Shown: piece after piece, positions 22,388-35,000 of the stretch
Layout: each line of letters starts with the position of its first letter
How positions within the stretch are numbered: position 1 is the stretch's first letter
Source of the DNA: Mastigamoeba balamuthi
Lineage: Eukaryota > Evosea > Mastigamoebida > Mastigamoebidae
NCBI GenBank assembly: GCA_902651635.1
Contig: CACRSC010000030.1
Location: 182,060-246,059 of the forward strand
Direction of reading: 5' to 3'
DNA length: 64,000 nt
Position numbers and translations under genes: made by a program
Notes under the pieces: generated by a model
What the model saw: only the letters and a program-made list of their open reading frames with translations
What the model was told of the DNA's origin: nothing
Databases searched by the model: none

Positions 22388-24748
22388 CTACATTGCCGTT
22401 ACAGTGGGCACAGCACTGTGTCTGTGCCCGTGGCTCCCGCACGCCTGCTCCAGGATCCGCTGGGGCACCTCGTCCGCGGGGTTTGCCGCGATGTACTCGT
22501 CGAAGAGCTGCCTGGGAAGGTCGTCGCCAGGCCCCATGGCCAGCAGCCGCTCGTCCAGCGCCGCGTACGCCTCCACCAGCTCGCGCTGCTCCGCCGACAG
22601 CTCCTCGGTCCTGCCCACGAACTCGTGCACTCGCACGGGCTCCGCGATGCCACGGATGTGCACGAAGCCCAGGCAGCGCCACGCGAAGCCCGCGGGGGCC
22701 GCGGAGCGGACGGCGTCGGAGACGAGGGTGACGGTGCCGAACTCCTTGTTGAGGGGCTCGAGGCGGGCGGCGAGGTTGACGGTGTTGCCGATGACGGTGT
22801 AGTTGAGGCGCTCGCTGCAGCCGACGTTGCCGGCGTAGACCTCGCCGGTGTGCAGCCCGATGCGGACGCGCATGGCGAGGCCGGCGTACTGCCCGCGGAG
22901 GCCGGCGTTGATGTCGGCGAGCTCGGCGAGGATCTCTGCGACGGCGGCGCAGGCGGAGCCGACGGGGTCGCGGGTCTCCTCGGGGACGCCCCAGAAGGCC
23001 ATGATGCTGTCGCCGATGTACTTGTCGATGACGCCGCTGTGGCTCGTCAGCACGCGCGAGAAGCGCTCGAACATGCGGCGCAGGACCTCGATGACCTCGA
23101 CGGGCCCGCGGCTGTCCATGAGCTGCGTGAAGTCGGCGATGTCGAGGAAGAAGATGGTCGCCTGGGCCCGCACGACGCCCACCTCTGCCGCCACGCGCCG
23201 CCGCAGCAGGTGCTGCACGACCAGCCGCGGCACGTACTTGGCAAACGACGCCAGCGCCACCCCCATCCGCTGCGTCTCCAGCTCCAGGTCCGACACCTCG
23301 CTGATGAAGCTGTACGCCCCCGCCCCCTCCGAGCGCCAGCCCCTGCCCCCCTTGCTCCCCTTGCTCCCCGCAGCCGCCGCGGAGCCGTCGTCGTCGTCGA
23401 TGTCCAGGTGGCCGACGCCCTCGAGCCGCCGCTTGATGCGCTCCAGCGGCGTCGTCAGGCGGAAGGCCATCAGCACGCTTGCCGCCAGCGCCACCACCAG
23501 GATGGCGCCCTCGGCGGCCACCACCCACAGCAGCGTCGCGCTGGCCGCCCGCGCCTCGCGCGCGTTGGCGCTGTCGATGCCCCCCACAAAGTCGCTCCGC
23601 GGCGTCACCACGAACAGCCGCAGGTCGATGCCGCCCCCGGGCACCGCCAGCCCCACCGCGTCCAGCAGCACGTCCCCTGGCAGCGCCATCCGCGCAGGCC
23701 GCCCCGCCTCGCCCCACCGCCGCACCGCCGCCCGCACCGCCTCGTGGGGGCTCTCGGCCGCCGGCATCGTCGCGTTGGTCGCCGGCACGTACGCCGCCAC
23801 CGACGACGCCACGATGTTGTGCTGCGGGCCCTCCACCAGCAGCACCCACCCGCTGGGGCTGTGCCGGATCGTCCCCAGGTAGTCGTTGAGCCCCGCCACC
23901 GAGAAGGCGCTCATCGAGATGGGGAACTGCGTGGTGTCTGGTCAGAGGGGGTGGGAGAGCAGCTCCGAGGCCACTCTGGCTCCGGGAAGGGGAGGGCGAG
24001 AGGGACGCACCGTGGGCGAGCTCCTGTCGTAGAGGTCGGCGGGGAAGGCGTAGGACACGGTGACCAGCTTGCCCTCGCCGGGCGTCACGCTCCAGAAGGG
24101 CGGGCACCACGCGGCGTTGTCGCGCAGCAGCGCCGGGTCGTGCGGGCGCAGCCACCACGCCCGCGTGTCCAGCGTCGCCAGGGCCATCTGCGTCGCCAGC
24201 TCCTTGGTCGGCCGCGTCCCGTTGTACCGCCAGAAGTGCATCGTCGTGCTGTTGCACGGGTCCCACACGCCGTACGTGCCCGCCCCGAACACCCGCCGGA
24301 ACTGGTGCTGGCAGCCCCGCACGTCCTGCCACGCCACCTGCATGCTCCAGATGTACGGCCAGTGCTCCGCCGACGCCAGCGGCACGAACACCTCCTGCAT
24401 CCGCTCCTCCAGCTCCCAGCTCGCGTGCGTCAGCAGCGGCAGCGGCGCCACCGCCTGCGCCAGCAGCTGCGCCACCATCACCGGGCTCCGCAGCAGCGCC
24501 TCGAGCCTCTCCGCCACCCCCGCCACCACAGCCGCCCGGTACGTCCCCAGGTGCTCGTCCGTCGTCCCCCGCGCCACCTCCGTCAGCGACGCCAGCGACC
24601 GCCGCCACAGCAGCGCCGTGGGCAGCACGCACGCGGCCACCACCAGCGACACCGTGCACGCGCTGTACCCGATCAGCAGCAGCCGCAGCGACACGCGCAG
24701 CCGCCCGCTGAGCTCCGCCGCAGAGTCCGCACGGGCTTTTCTCGGCAT
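22388..24748 (-). CDS. Transmembrane class III adenylate cyclase with extracellular sensor (2 exons, about 758 aa)
   Basis: Exons: 24748-24011 and 23926-22388. One hydrophobic segment near residues 20-45 and another (LLWVVAAEGAILVVALAASVLM, split here as about 376-400) flank a large extracellular region resembling a Cache-type sensor. A HAMP-like RLTTPLERIKRR follows, then the catalytic domain: FFLDIADFTQL with the first metal Asp, DKYIGDSIMAFWG with the second, and YTVIGNTVNLAARLE with the transition-state Asn and Arg. The Lys of DKYIGD and Thr of YTVIGNT are the adenine-selecting residues of class IIIb enzymes, so the product should be cAMP rather than cGMP. A single catalytic domain implies homodimers. 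It would convert an outside chemical cue into cytosolic cAMP. The ligand is unknown. Confidence 0.9.
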
Positions 24749-25703
24749 GGCCGAGGGGGCGTCTGGAAGTTGTGGCCTGGCAAGGGGATGGGGGGCTAGC
24801 AGGCGGTTGGCTGCACGCTGCGGGGATTCGCGAATGGAAGCGCCAAACAGAGCAATGAAGTTGGTGCTGGAATTTGCTGTGGTCGCTGCTTTGCACACCG
24901 GCGTTTTTCACGCCCTCGCTGCGGGGGAAAAGGGGCTGAGAGGGGATGCGGGACAGCAGGCTGGCGAGAATTGCCTTACGAGTGACCCCCCGAAATGAGG
25001 GAGAGGGGGGCGGAGGCGTACCGCTTGCTCGTACTTGTCGACAATTGGTGTACCGCTCTCCTTCACTGTTTGCCCCGTTAGAATATTAGCATTGGTGGTG
25101 TTAAATGAAATGCCAGACAGAGTTTGTTACCTGATTTGCGAGTGTATTCGGAGTGAAGACGTGAGCCACGTGTTCGCCAGCAGTGCACGTGTTTTCCAGC
25201 GGTGTTAGTTGATAAGGATTGAAATGAAAACAGCATATTTCCGTTTCTGATCTGCGCCAGTTAAAGCTGCAATAATTGGGAGCCCTCCTAGACACAAGTT
25301 CGCCCTTGGAGCCCCCTCCGATTACCCCATAGCGCCAGTCGCGGCAGCCGGTCAGGTGTGGTTTTATAGGGACGCCCGGGGTTTATTTACGATGGCTGTT
25401 CCATGCGGTTGTGGTGCGTATAGAGTGCGCGGGGCACAGGAACGCGTGCCTCGCAGCCTGGGGGTACTGAACCGTGCCGGGTGTGCAGGGGATGGGAGCA
25501 GGCGGAGGGGCGAGAGCGAGAGGAGAGCGAGCGTAGGGGGACCTGAGGAGGTATTCTGCATACTTTGTGTTTCTTTTGTCTGTGGGGCCCAGTGTTAATA
25601 ACTCACGTCGTAGCGCTTGTACTTAATCGGGACCTCCACGCGCGCGCCCTCTGTCCCGCCGCGGCTGCGCCTGGCGGGGGCTCGCAGGGAGCGGCCGGCC
25701 TGC
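24749..25703. other. Upstream region of the adenylate cyclase
   Basis: Non-coding stretch between the cyclase start and the end of the ornithine decarboxylase gene, AT-richer between about 25020 and 25340 but with normal CG dinucleotides. No TATA box or gene recognised. Confidence 0.5.
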
Positions 25704-27254
25704 TCAGGCGACGGTCTTGCGGGCGGGCAGGCCCGGGAGCTTGCCGCCGGCGATCTCCTCGAAGACGTTGTCGAGGAACCTCTCGCCCCACATGTAGTGG
25801 CACGTGGCGGCGCCCGCGAAGCCGTTGAAGCGGGTGCTGGCGGCGGTGGTGTAGGCGCCCATGTGGACAAAGTACATCCACTGGCCGACGTCGAGCAGGG
25901 GCATGGGGAGGTCCTTGCAGATGCAGTCGAGCGAGTCGCACGTGGGGCCGAAGACGGTGCTGGGCACGAGGGCGGCGTTGTCGGCGAGCTGGCCCGGGTG
26001 GGCCTCGTCGGGCAGGACGATGGGCGTGGGGTTCTGGTGGTCGAAGAAGATGCAGTTGAACGACTGGTAGACGCCGTCGTTGACGTAGTAGAGCACCTTG
26101 ATCGCCTTGCCCGCGGCGTCGCGGATGACGCGGCGCGAGTGCACGCGCAGCACGCAGACGTGGCTCTTGGACGCGAAGTAGCGCCCGGGCTCGGCGATGA
26201 AGCGCGTGCCCGCGGGGAAGCGCTTGAGCTCCGGGACGATCTGCGCGGCGACGTCCTTGAGGGCGGGCTTGATGCGCTCGTCGCCCTGCCAGCCGCCGCC
26301 GAGGTCGAGCAGGTTCATCGCGAACCCGAACTCCTTGGCCATCTCGAAGACCGTCGCCGCGTCGCGGACGGCCTTGCCGAAGGCCGCCGGGTCCTCGCAG
26401 CCGCTGCCGCAGTGGAAGCTGACGCCGGTGGCCTTGACGCCGTGCTCGTGGCAGACGCGCAGCAGCTCGCGGGCGTCGCTCAGCAGCGCGCCGAACTTGG
26501 AGCTGAACTTGCAGAGCGAGTGGCTGTCGTCGGTGATGATGCGCAGGACCAGCTCGGCCTCGGGGAAGAGCCGCGCGACCTTGATGGCCTCGTCGGCGTT
26601 GTCGAACGTCATCTTGCGCACGCCGCGCAGCTTGGCGTGCAGGATGTGGCTCTCGAGCTTGCAGGGGTTGGCGAAGATCAGGTTCTCGGGCGCCACGCCC
26701 ATGTCCAGGCAGCGGTCCATCTCCTCGCGCGACGCGCAGTCAAAGCCCGTGCCCAGGCGCTCCAGCGTGTGCAGCAGCGCCGGGTTCGGGTTGCACTTGA
26801 CCGCGTAGAACGGCTCCACCATCGGCAGGTACTTGCGCCACTGCTCGTGCTGCGACACCAGGCACTGCGGGGGGCGAGGCGAGGGGGGCGCGCCGTGAGT
26901 TCAGTATTCCCGCGAGGGCGATCTGTTGTGTGTTTAATATTTTCCCCTTTGTTTTTTCTCTTCAGCAGCTCTGTCCCCTCGCCTGTTAAACGGCGAGCGC
27001 CACGGCACCCCCGGGCACCCACAGCGCGTGGGGCCCGACGGGGGGCGAGACGGGCAGCAGAGGCGCCCGTTGGCGGGGATCGGGGGGGCAGAATGGAAAG
27101 AAAGGGGGAGGAAAACACAGGAGGTCTGTGCGGATGACTGCGATTGTCGTGGTGGGGAGTGCACCTGCAGATCGACGAGGTAGAAGGGGTCCTGCGACTG
27201 CGGGTTCTCCGCGAGCACCTTGTGGATGCTGCGCTCGATCGACGTCTTGTCCAT
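25704..27254 (-). CDS. ODC: Ornithine decarboxylase (2 exons, about 416 aa)
   Basis: Exons: 27254-27165 and 26864-25704. The fold III PLP-dependent decarboxylase signatures are all present: FYAVKCNP with the PLP Lys near residue 50, FDCASREE, HCGSG, LDLGGGW, the phosphate-binding AEPGRYF and GPTCDSLD with the catalytic Cys near 337, then DVGQWMYFVHMGAYT. Length agrees with eukaryotic ODC. The enzyme makes putrescine from ornithine, the first step of polyamine synthesis, in the cytosol as a dimer with shared active sites. The Cys-Asp pair favours ODC; an arginine- or lysine-specific relative of the same fold cannot be fully excluded by eye. The short first exon is supported by phase and by the continuous PFYLVDL motif. 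Confidence 0.93.
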
Positions 27255-28854
27255 CTTTTGCAGAGTGGTGGTGGCTGGGAGTGGAGTGGATTGGGTCTGA
27301 CGGTCAGCTCGACACAAACCTTGTGGCTCTCCGGTGCTGCAGCGCCAGCAAGATATCCGCACCACTTTTCCCGTCGGTTTCGGGGCGAATCTGCTGACTG
27401 CTGATGTCATTGCTTGCGTGAATGTCCTTTTGCTCCTGCGGCGCTAGGAAGAACCGCGGAAACGTTCACGGGAATTTCGCGCAGGAGATCGAGACCCGGG
27501 GGAGCCGGCGAATACCCGAAAACCGCAGGTGTGCCGGCGCACTGCACCTCCTCCCTCCTCTCCCCCACCGCCGTGTCCGGCCACCCCCCGGGGGCGGGGA
27601 ACCCTCCGCTGCCCCGCCAGCGACCCGCACGCCCGCCGGGGCGCGGGGGCACGTGGGTGGGGGTCGTCTCTGCGGGGATCGGGGATGGTGGGCAAGGCTA
27701 CCGGTTTTTATTCCCTTTGGGTGTTTCGTCGCTGCACGGGGTTGCGCACCCGCACTGCTCCTTTGCCCTCTTTGTCCTCACGTGCAGCGGCACGATCTCC
27801 CCGCTGCGGGCCTGCAGATCCCCGCCAGGGCGAGCGAGCCCGGGGGCCGGGGCAGCGCAGGGCAGCGGTGGGAGCGCTGGGCACCGCAGTGCACTCGCGG
27901 GGCAAAGTAACTTAGTTGTCTGCGCTTCTGGAAACCTGACGCCTGAAAAGGGCCAACCGCTTTTAGCACAGGCGTGTTCGCTGCGTGTCCTGCGAGGCCC
28001 GGGAGTCTCCCGCGCCCATCTGCCCACGGGCACGGAGGCCGGCGGCGCTTTTCCCCTCGGGGGGCCGACGACATGTTTGCGGGCCAGTTCGGTCTTTGGG
28101 GACAACCGCGGCTGGTCCGCAGCCCTCCGAGCCCACCGACCCCCGGCTGCACCACAACGCCCCACCAGCACGCAGGACACGCGCCAGGCACTCTGCAACG
28201 CGATCCCCCGTCCCGGCACGGAGCCACCGGCGCTGCGTCCGAATTCCCTCGGACAAAACGGACCTCGGGGGCGTCGGCCACACAGCCCGCCCTGCCAGTG
28301 CGCCCAGCAGACTCTGAGGACCACCCCCACAGGCGCAGAGACCGCTCTCCGGTGCCGGTGATCCTCCCCGAGGCCTCGCGGGAGCTCAGCCGGGAGCTGA
28401 TCACCGCAGGGATCGCACAGCACAGGCGGGAGTCGTCGTTGGTGTCGCCGCGTGATCGATCGCAAGCAGAGGGCACCGGCGACACCACCGCTGGGCCCTC
28501 GCGGCCTCTCGTGGGGCCCCCAGATGCCGGGGCAAGACATCTCAGAGGGCGACGTCGCTCACTCAGCCGCGCCGTCCACGGCAGCGCAGCCGCTCGGCGC
28601 CGCGGTGACACGCGAAGACGGAACTGCACACGTCATGCCGCATACAAGCACTTGCGCGCGCCCCCCGTCCCCCTCGCCCACCACGGGCGCCACGTCATGG
28701 TCCATTCCACGAAATCCGTGACGTTTCCGGATTGGGGAAGCACAAAATCGCCGCGCGGATATTGTGCGGGTGTTGCGTTTTTTCATTCCCGAACAGCTAA
28801 GCCGCTGCACAGCCGGCACAGCAGACAAGAGAGCACCAGGCGCAGGGCCCGCTG
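27255..28854. other. Long GC-rich divergent intergenic region (1.6 kb)
   Basis: Lies between the divergent ODC and Nim-like genes. Several open frames over 200 codons exist on both strands, but they are Arg/Pro/Gly/Ser-rich, lack hydrophobic cores and overlap one another, as random frames in GC-rich DNA do. No tRNA, repeat array or conserved motif was recognised. Confidence 0.45.
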
Positions 28855-29464
28855 ATGGAGTACCACACAGACGACCTGCGGCGCAAGGAGAGGGCGCTGG
28901 AGCGGGCACGGGCGGAGGAGCTGCTGCGGGCGGGGAGCCACGGCGTGCTGAGCATGCAGGCCGAGACGGGCCGCGGGGCCTACGGCGTGCCGCTCAACTA
29001 CGTGTGGGACGGCCAGCAGACGCTCTTCCTCCACTGCGCCCGCGCCGAGGGCCGCAAGCTCCGCTGCATCAGGGCCTGCCCCGACGTCTCCTTCTGCGTC
29101 ATCGCCTCGGCCACCGTCCTGCCCAACAAGGCGCGTTCTCAATTGCTTTCTGCTCCGCTCTCGTGTTGTGTACTTTGTTTCCGGGCATTTGTGCGGTCCG
29201 CTTTTGCTCGTTCTGCTGCGCTGACGGCCGCCGGCGACCCGCGAGCAGTTCACGACGCAGTACGAGAGCATCGTGCTGGCGTGCGAGGCGCACGTGGTGG
29301 AGGACGAGGGCGAGAAGCGCAGGGCACTGAGCATGATCGTGGACAAGTTCTCCGCCGACTTCAAGGCCCAGGGCGAGAAGATGATCGCCGGCGTCGCGGC
29401 GCGTACTGACGTCATCAGGCTCGACGTCAAGCAGTGGTGCGGCAAGGCCAACAAGGGCATGTGA
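28855..29464 (+). CDS. Nim-like / pyridoxamine-phosphate-oxidase-fold flavoprotein (2 exons, about 163 aa)
   Basis: Exons: 28855-29130 and 29249-29464. The N-terminus DLRRKERALERARAEELL, the core GVLSMQAETGRGAYGVPLNYVWDG (read in two parts) and LHCARAEGRKLRCI, and the C-terminal YESIVLACEAHVVED-EKRRAL match the split-barrel FMN-binding family that includes the bacterial 5-nitroimidazole resistance proteins NimA-K. Members bind FMN or a related cofactor and act as small reductases; Nim proteins have been linked to reduction of nitroimidazoles to harmless amines. Whether this copy does so cannot be told. The intron begins AAG|GC: a GT four bases later would break the frame, so a GC-AG intron is the reading that fits. 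Confidence 0.85.
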
Positions 29465-29831
29465 GATGAGGCGCGTCGTAGCCCGCGCCGCGCTGCCCCC
29501 CAGTGAAGCTCAGTGAGTTCTCTGAAGAAGACGCACGTGCCACATTGACGTTGGCTTAAATTATCCATCGATGGATGAGCGGGCCATCAAACAGGGTCTT
29601 CAAAGGGACACGCACGCCCGATAATACATAATGGAGGACCCTACACCCAACTGACTGCGACTCTGGCATGCGTTGTCCTGGCAATTTCTTTCCTCCAGGC
29701 TCCGAGCTATGCGGATGCTGTCTTCAAATGGAAACCGAATACGTCTGTGAACAGGACAGAACTGAACGCTGCAGAGCTTCATTTGTCTATGTGCATTGCC
29801 TGCGCAGCTCTCACATAGTCTCACGGCCATC
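29465..29831. other. Convergent 3' spacer
   Basis: Between the Nim-like stop and the CAP-protein stop. Holds a perfect 14-base palindrome ATCCATCGATGGAT at 29563-29576 that may serve as a 3' structure for both transcripts. No gene seen. Confidence 0.5.
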
Positions 29832-31337
29832 TCAGGCGGCGTAGTCCACCGTGCAGCTCCCGATGCCGTACCTGTGAGGTCACCATCGTCAGGCTCACCA
29901 CGCAGGGAGCTCCTCGAGATGGGAGAGGGAGGGGCGCACGTCTTGAAGGACCCGGTGGCCGGGTAGCGGGCGCTGCCAAAGAGGAAGTAGTACGACTTGC
30001 ACGCGTCGCTGCTCCCATACGCCGTCTTGGCCGACATGTACGTCGCCGACCCGCCCGAGCCCGCGTACAGAGTCAGGGGGACACGGGCGCCGTCGACCAC
30101 GACGACAGGGGCCGACGTAGGGGCAGCGGTCGACGCCCAGCTGGCGACAAAGTAGAACTTGCCGCGGTTGGCGTAGTCGGTCACGTGGGCTCCGCTGGCG
30201 ACCTGCATCTGGGCAGCGGGGTAGGGACTGGCGGTGCTGCTCATGTCGCACGTCGACGCCAGCGACTGGCCGCTGATGACGACGCCGCAGCCGACCTCTC
30301 CTCCGATCTTCATGATGTTCTGCAATCGAAAATGAAGTCAACATTCCAGTGTTGCCATCCCATCCACAAACTCATCGTTACATTTAACGAGGGGTTGGGC
30401 CGAAAGAGGGTTGTTCACCCTCTCTTCCACACACAGCACAGAAGGGAGGCACATTAGCTCGTATGCTCAATCATCAATTTATCTAATTGAAATGTGTAGA
30501 GAACAGAAAACACTAAACAGCGGGGGGGGGGGGGGAATTAGGTGCAAACAAGCGGACCTGCCGGTGGCCGGCGCTGCCGTCGGTGACGCAGCCGTTGAGG
30601 GTGTAGACGTAGCCCGAGGAGGAGGACCACGACATGCCGCTCCAGCCGTCGCAGACCCACGCGGCGACGCTCCACGCGGGCCAGTGCATCGCGTCGAAGC
30701 CGCTGAAGCCCAGCGGGGCGTAGATCTCGCCGTAGGTCCCCCTCGGCGTGTAGAACCTCTGGATGCGCGCCCCCATGCTGGTGCCGTTGCAGTCGTTGTG
30801 CGCGCCGTTCTTGAAGCAGCTGGCGACGAGGTCTGCCGAGTGCGCCCGCGCTGCCCTGTTGAGGTTGAGGTTCCACGCGATGGGCCTCGCCGCGGGCATC
30901 GTGGCCCCGTCGAACACCTTGTTCGCGCTCGTGTCCCCCGCTGTGCCGGGCGCGAGGCGCGTTGGATGGCCGTTGCGGCGACCGAGGGGGCCGTTGCGCA
31001 GTCGAGAGTGGTGGGAGCGACGTGCATTTGATGAGCGGGGCGATGAAGTCGGTCGAGTACTTCTTCTGGGCGGTGCGCACGACGTTGTACCACGCCAGCG
31101 TCGCCCGCTCGTGGTACGAGGCAAAGGCAGCGCCAGCGGGGCCGCTGGGGACGCCGTAGGCAGGGAACCCGCTGAACGGCACCTCGTACGCTGCCGTTTG
31201 GGCAGAAGGAGCGCCCAACCGAAATGGCCGCTGAGGTCAGTTGAAGAGCGGGGCGCTCGCATTCGCAGGGACAGCGCACGTGCGAGGGCCACGGCGGCGG
31301 CGGCGCAGAGAGCGAGCAGGGCAGCGATGTTACGCAT
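29832..31337 (-). CDS. Secreted CAP-superfamily (SCP/PR-1-like) protein (5 exons, about 338 aa)
   Basis: Exons: 31337-31280, 31190-31022, 30927-30558, 30319-29940 and 29871-29832, all in phase. A signal peptide (MRNIAALLALCAAAAVALA) is encoded by exon 1. The CAP pattern follows: ATLAWYNVVRTAQKKY, IAWNLNLNRAARAHSADL with the conserved His, FTP-like YTPRGTYGEIYAP with the conserved Glu, AWVCDGW and AGHRQNIMK at the family GHxxNI position. Six or more Cys suggest disulfides. CAP proteins are secreted and often bind sterols or lipids or act in defence; the role here is unknown. The intron at 30557-30320 contains a run of about 14 G (plus strand, near 30520), which is a polypyrimidine tract in the sense strand. 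The acceptor of exon 3 was chosen by phase. Confidence 0.8.
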
Positions 31338-32022
31338 GTGGCTGGGCAGGTGGCGGGGCAGAGGCCTTTTGTGGTGGCTGGGGGCGATTGCTTTGTGAAG
31401 GTGCACTGCACCGGCAGAGAGAAATAAATGACCGTTGCCGTTGGGCCTCGGGTGCAGTCGCCGTCGGTGATCCCGTACAAGATTCGAGCGTGACGTCACA
31501 GCCAACCGAAGAACCTGGGCCACGATCCCCGGGGGTATCTCCTTCCTCGTGCGGATCCCCACCACCGAAGAGGGTTTGCGTTCTCGAGTCCGGGGGCTGA
31601 AAAGACGTCTTCCATACATTTCTCTGCCTTTGCGTTCACGGACTCGGGTGCCGTGTCTGCACCCACAGCCTGCCAGACCGCGGCTCGCAGACATGTCGGG
31701 GGGAATCCAGACGGCAGAAGAACATGGGGCACGTCGCACGTCGTGGCCACGGCGCAGCATCAACGCCTGGCCCTGCGTGCGATGCGAGTCCCTCTGGTGC
31801 CCGCGAGCATGTGCTCCGGCCAAGTGGGCATCCTGAACGCCATAAATCAATTTTGTTAGTGGACCTGTCTTATACAGTATGAGAGGTGGTGGTAATGGGA
31901 ACATCCGTACGGAGATCCGATCCTCGTTTTCGAGGAACGTTCCTCGTAACACAGACACAATCGATATCTAGGCCGAAAATAGCGTAGGGACAGTGACAAA
32001 AAACAGGAACAAGTAAAAGGAA
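31338..32022. promoter_or_regulatory. Divergent intergenic region between the CAP and AAA-ATPase genes
   Basis: About 690 bases with no recognised gene. The 150 bases before the ATPase start are AT-richer and contain palindromic TTCGAGGAACGTTCCTCG near 31930. No TATA box seen. Confidence 0.4.
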
Positions 32023-35000
32023 ATGAGCGGGGCCAAGCTCAGAACGAACGGTCCAACCGGCGCCCGGCCCTTCGCGTACCTGATGGAGTACGACACTGTC
32101 TCTGCCGACGCCACTGCGCGGGCGATCGCTGCCCTGCGGCAGGCCTCCGACGCGGTTGTGGGCCCCGAGTCCCCGCGCAGAGGCACCGCTGTCTACTGCT
32201 TCGCTCGCCCGCTGGCCACCCGCGGCTGCGAGTCCGGCGAGCGTCTCCACTTCACCGAGGTCTTCGCTGACTCTGCCGCGTGGTCCGAGGCGCTGCCCGA
32301 GCCCGCCGTCGACGCCGCTGTAACGCTCTACACGGACCTCAGCGTCGTCGGAGCTCTCCTGGGCGGCGCCGTCGGTGTCGACGCGGACGACGACTGCAGC
32401 GTGGCTGGAGTGAACACGGTGTGCCGCGCACGCATGGAGGAGGTCCTCTCGGGGTCGCTCCTCCTGCCAGACGCGCTCCGAGCCTGCAGGCCTCCTCCGC
32501 GGGCCAAGGGCATCGTCCTTGAGATCAGGGCAGAGCCCCTCGCAGGCTCGAAGTCGAAGGCACGCCCTCTGTGCTTCGTGGGAAGCAGCCCGCCTCGTAC
32601 GCCATATAACGCTCTTACAACTCCAATGCGTGCAGCTGAGAGAGTACTTTGAGGCAGCAACCCGGTCGCTGCTGAGCTGTGCGTGCCCGGTCGTCTCGGC
32701 GTTCACCACAGGGCCCTGGTGGCGCCAGCGCCGCTCGCCCCCACTCCACATGAAGGGCGCCGCGTCCTGCGCGCCGCCCTATAAGATACGCGACCAGGAG
32801 CCCAGCCCCGAGTTCACCGACGACGCCCTGACGCTGCACGTGGTCTCCGCGTCCTCAGAGGGCCTCGCGGACCTGCTCTCGGGCTCTCTGCGCGCTGCAG
32901 CCGAGGCCTCGGCAAAGTGGCGCGTGCTCCTTGCCGCGGAGGACTGGGACGACGCGGGCGTGTCCGCTCTGTGCGCTGTGCTGGGCGGCGAGCAGATCGA
33001 GCGGCTCGAGGTCTGCGCCGGGTACGTCTTGCACCCGGCCTACACCTCCTGTTCCCCGCCACAGCCGCCGCAGCTCCCCGGCAAGAGGCCCAAGCAGCCC
33101 GCACCGCAGCCCGCGAAGGAGGGCGCGCCGTTTGAGATCCGCAGGCACCCGGTCACCGGCGCGGCAGAGGCGTACTCGTTCAGCACGCTCGCGCAGCCCG
33201 GCGCCAAGCGCGGCGGGTGCGTGCCGCTGCTGGCCGTCGTGCGCAGCGTCTGCAACGTGAGCCCCCGGGACAGCGAGGTCGCGGCCGGCATGCTCTTCGG
33301 CCAGCTCGCTCGGCTGCGGGCGCTGCAGTCGGACGCGGCCACGCTGGCCGGCTCGCTCGAGAGCGACGTCGCGGCCGACGACGTGCTCGCGGACCGCCTC
33401 TCGCGGTTCCTCGACACGCTCTCGGGCCTCGGGTACCCGCTGGCCGAGCGAGCGGCAGTCGAGTTCCGCGGGCTCGACCAGCTCATCGAGAGCCTCGAGG
33501 CCGAGTACGCGGCTGTCGTCGAGGGCGGGCGGGCGGCGGCTGCGGCCTGGGCCGGCGTCCAGTCGCGCGGGGCCGGGGGCCTCGTGGGCAACAGCAGCCC
33601 TGTCGAGTACATGGCGCTGCAGGAGGTGTACCCGCTGGGCCGGCTGGTGGTCTCGCGCGGCGTGGGCATGCTCAGCGGCGCGCTGGTGGGCCTGCGCGTG
33701 GCGGACGCGCACTACGAGCCCACGCGGTCGCTCTTTGGCGCGCGCAAGTTCAGCTTCCGCCTGCGGCTCGAGACGCTCGTTGCCCTCGGCGGCGGCGGCT
33801 ACCTGTCGGTCTCGTGGGAGGAGGCCTTCGAGGAGTGGGCCGGGACCCGCGACGTGAGCTCGCTGCGCTTCGTGCCGGTCCCGGGGGCCCCGGACGCGGA
33901 GCTGCTCCTGCGCGCCCAGTCGCTCTCGCTGCTCGGTGCCGACGCCGCGCACTTCCACCACCGCGCCGGCTGCTTCTTCCCCCACGGCCGCCCGGGCTCC
34001 TCTGCGGGCCTCGGCGGCGCCTCCTCGGCGCACAGGCGCGCGGCACCAGGCAGCGTCGTGCTGGACCCGCGCCGCGGCCTCGAGCTCGGGCACGCGCCCG
34101 CGTTCGCTGTGGACGAGGCCGGGATGGCCATCGCCTCGGCGTTCCGCGCGTACCGCACGGTGCAGCAGAGCGCCACCGAGGGCGAGAGCGACAGGGCGCG
34201 CCAGGAGCGCCTGCGCGCCGCGGGCCTGCGGGTCTTCTCGTGGCCGCAGCCCCGGCGGGTGCCCGACGAGATGGCAGCGGTCTGCTGGCCGGCAGTCGCG
34301 TGCTTCTCGCTGACCACGAAGACCTGGGGCCACGTGCTCGTCGATGGCATCGAGCCCGTGCGCCAGTCCCGCGTCCCCTGGGACGCGCTGGTGCTCCCCG
34401 CGGAGACCAAGGAGGTCCTGCTCGCGACCGCGGCCTCGGCGCTGCTCGGTGGCGCAATCGGGGCGGCTGCGCCCCGCTCGGAGCTGCCAGAGGAGCTCAG
34501 CGCGCCGGCGCGGTACACGTACAGGGACGTCATCGACAGCAAGGGCACGGGCATGCTCTTCCTGCTCCTGGGCCCGCCCGGCACGGGCAAGACGCTCAGC
34601 GTGGAGGCGCTCGCGGCCTACTTTGGCCGGCCGCTCTACGCCATCAGCTTCGCGGAGCTCGGGAAGAGCGTGGCCGAGCTCGAGGAGCGCCTGACAGACG
34701 TGCTCTCGCTGGCGTCGCACTGGGGCGCGCTGGTCCTGCTGGACGAGGGCGACGCGCTCATCGAGCACCGCAAGCCCGGGGAGCTCCAGATCAACAGCAT
34801 GACGGGCGTCCTCCTGCGCCTGCTCGAGTCGTTCGAGGGCGCTCTCTTCATCACCTCGAACCGCGCGCACAACATCGACCCCGCTGCCATCTCGCGCGTC
34901 ACGCTGGCCATCCGCTACGAGCGCCTGACCAGCACCAGCGTCCGCTCCGTCTGGAGGTCCACCCTCGTGCGCGTACTGGGCGACGAGGTGGTGGGGCCGC

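Noticed and set aside
27414-28629. Overlapping open frames of 200-315 codons in the ODC/Nim-like spacer
   Set aside because: Random-looking Pro/Arg/Ser/Gly composition on both strands, no motif, no splice-supported extension.
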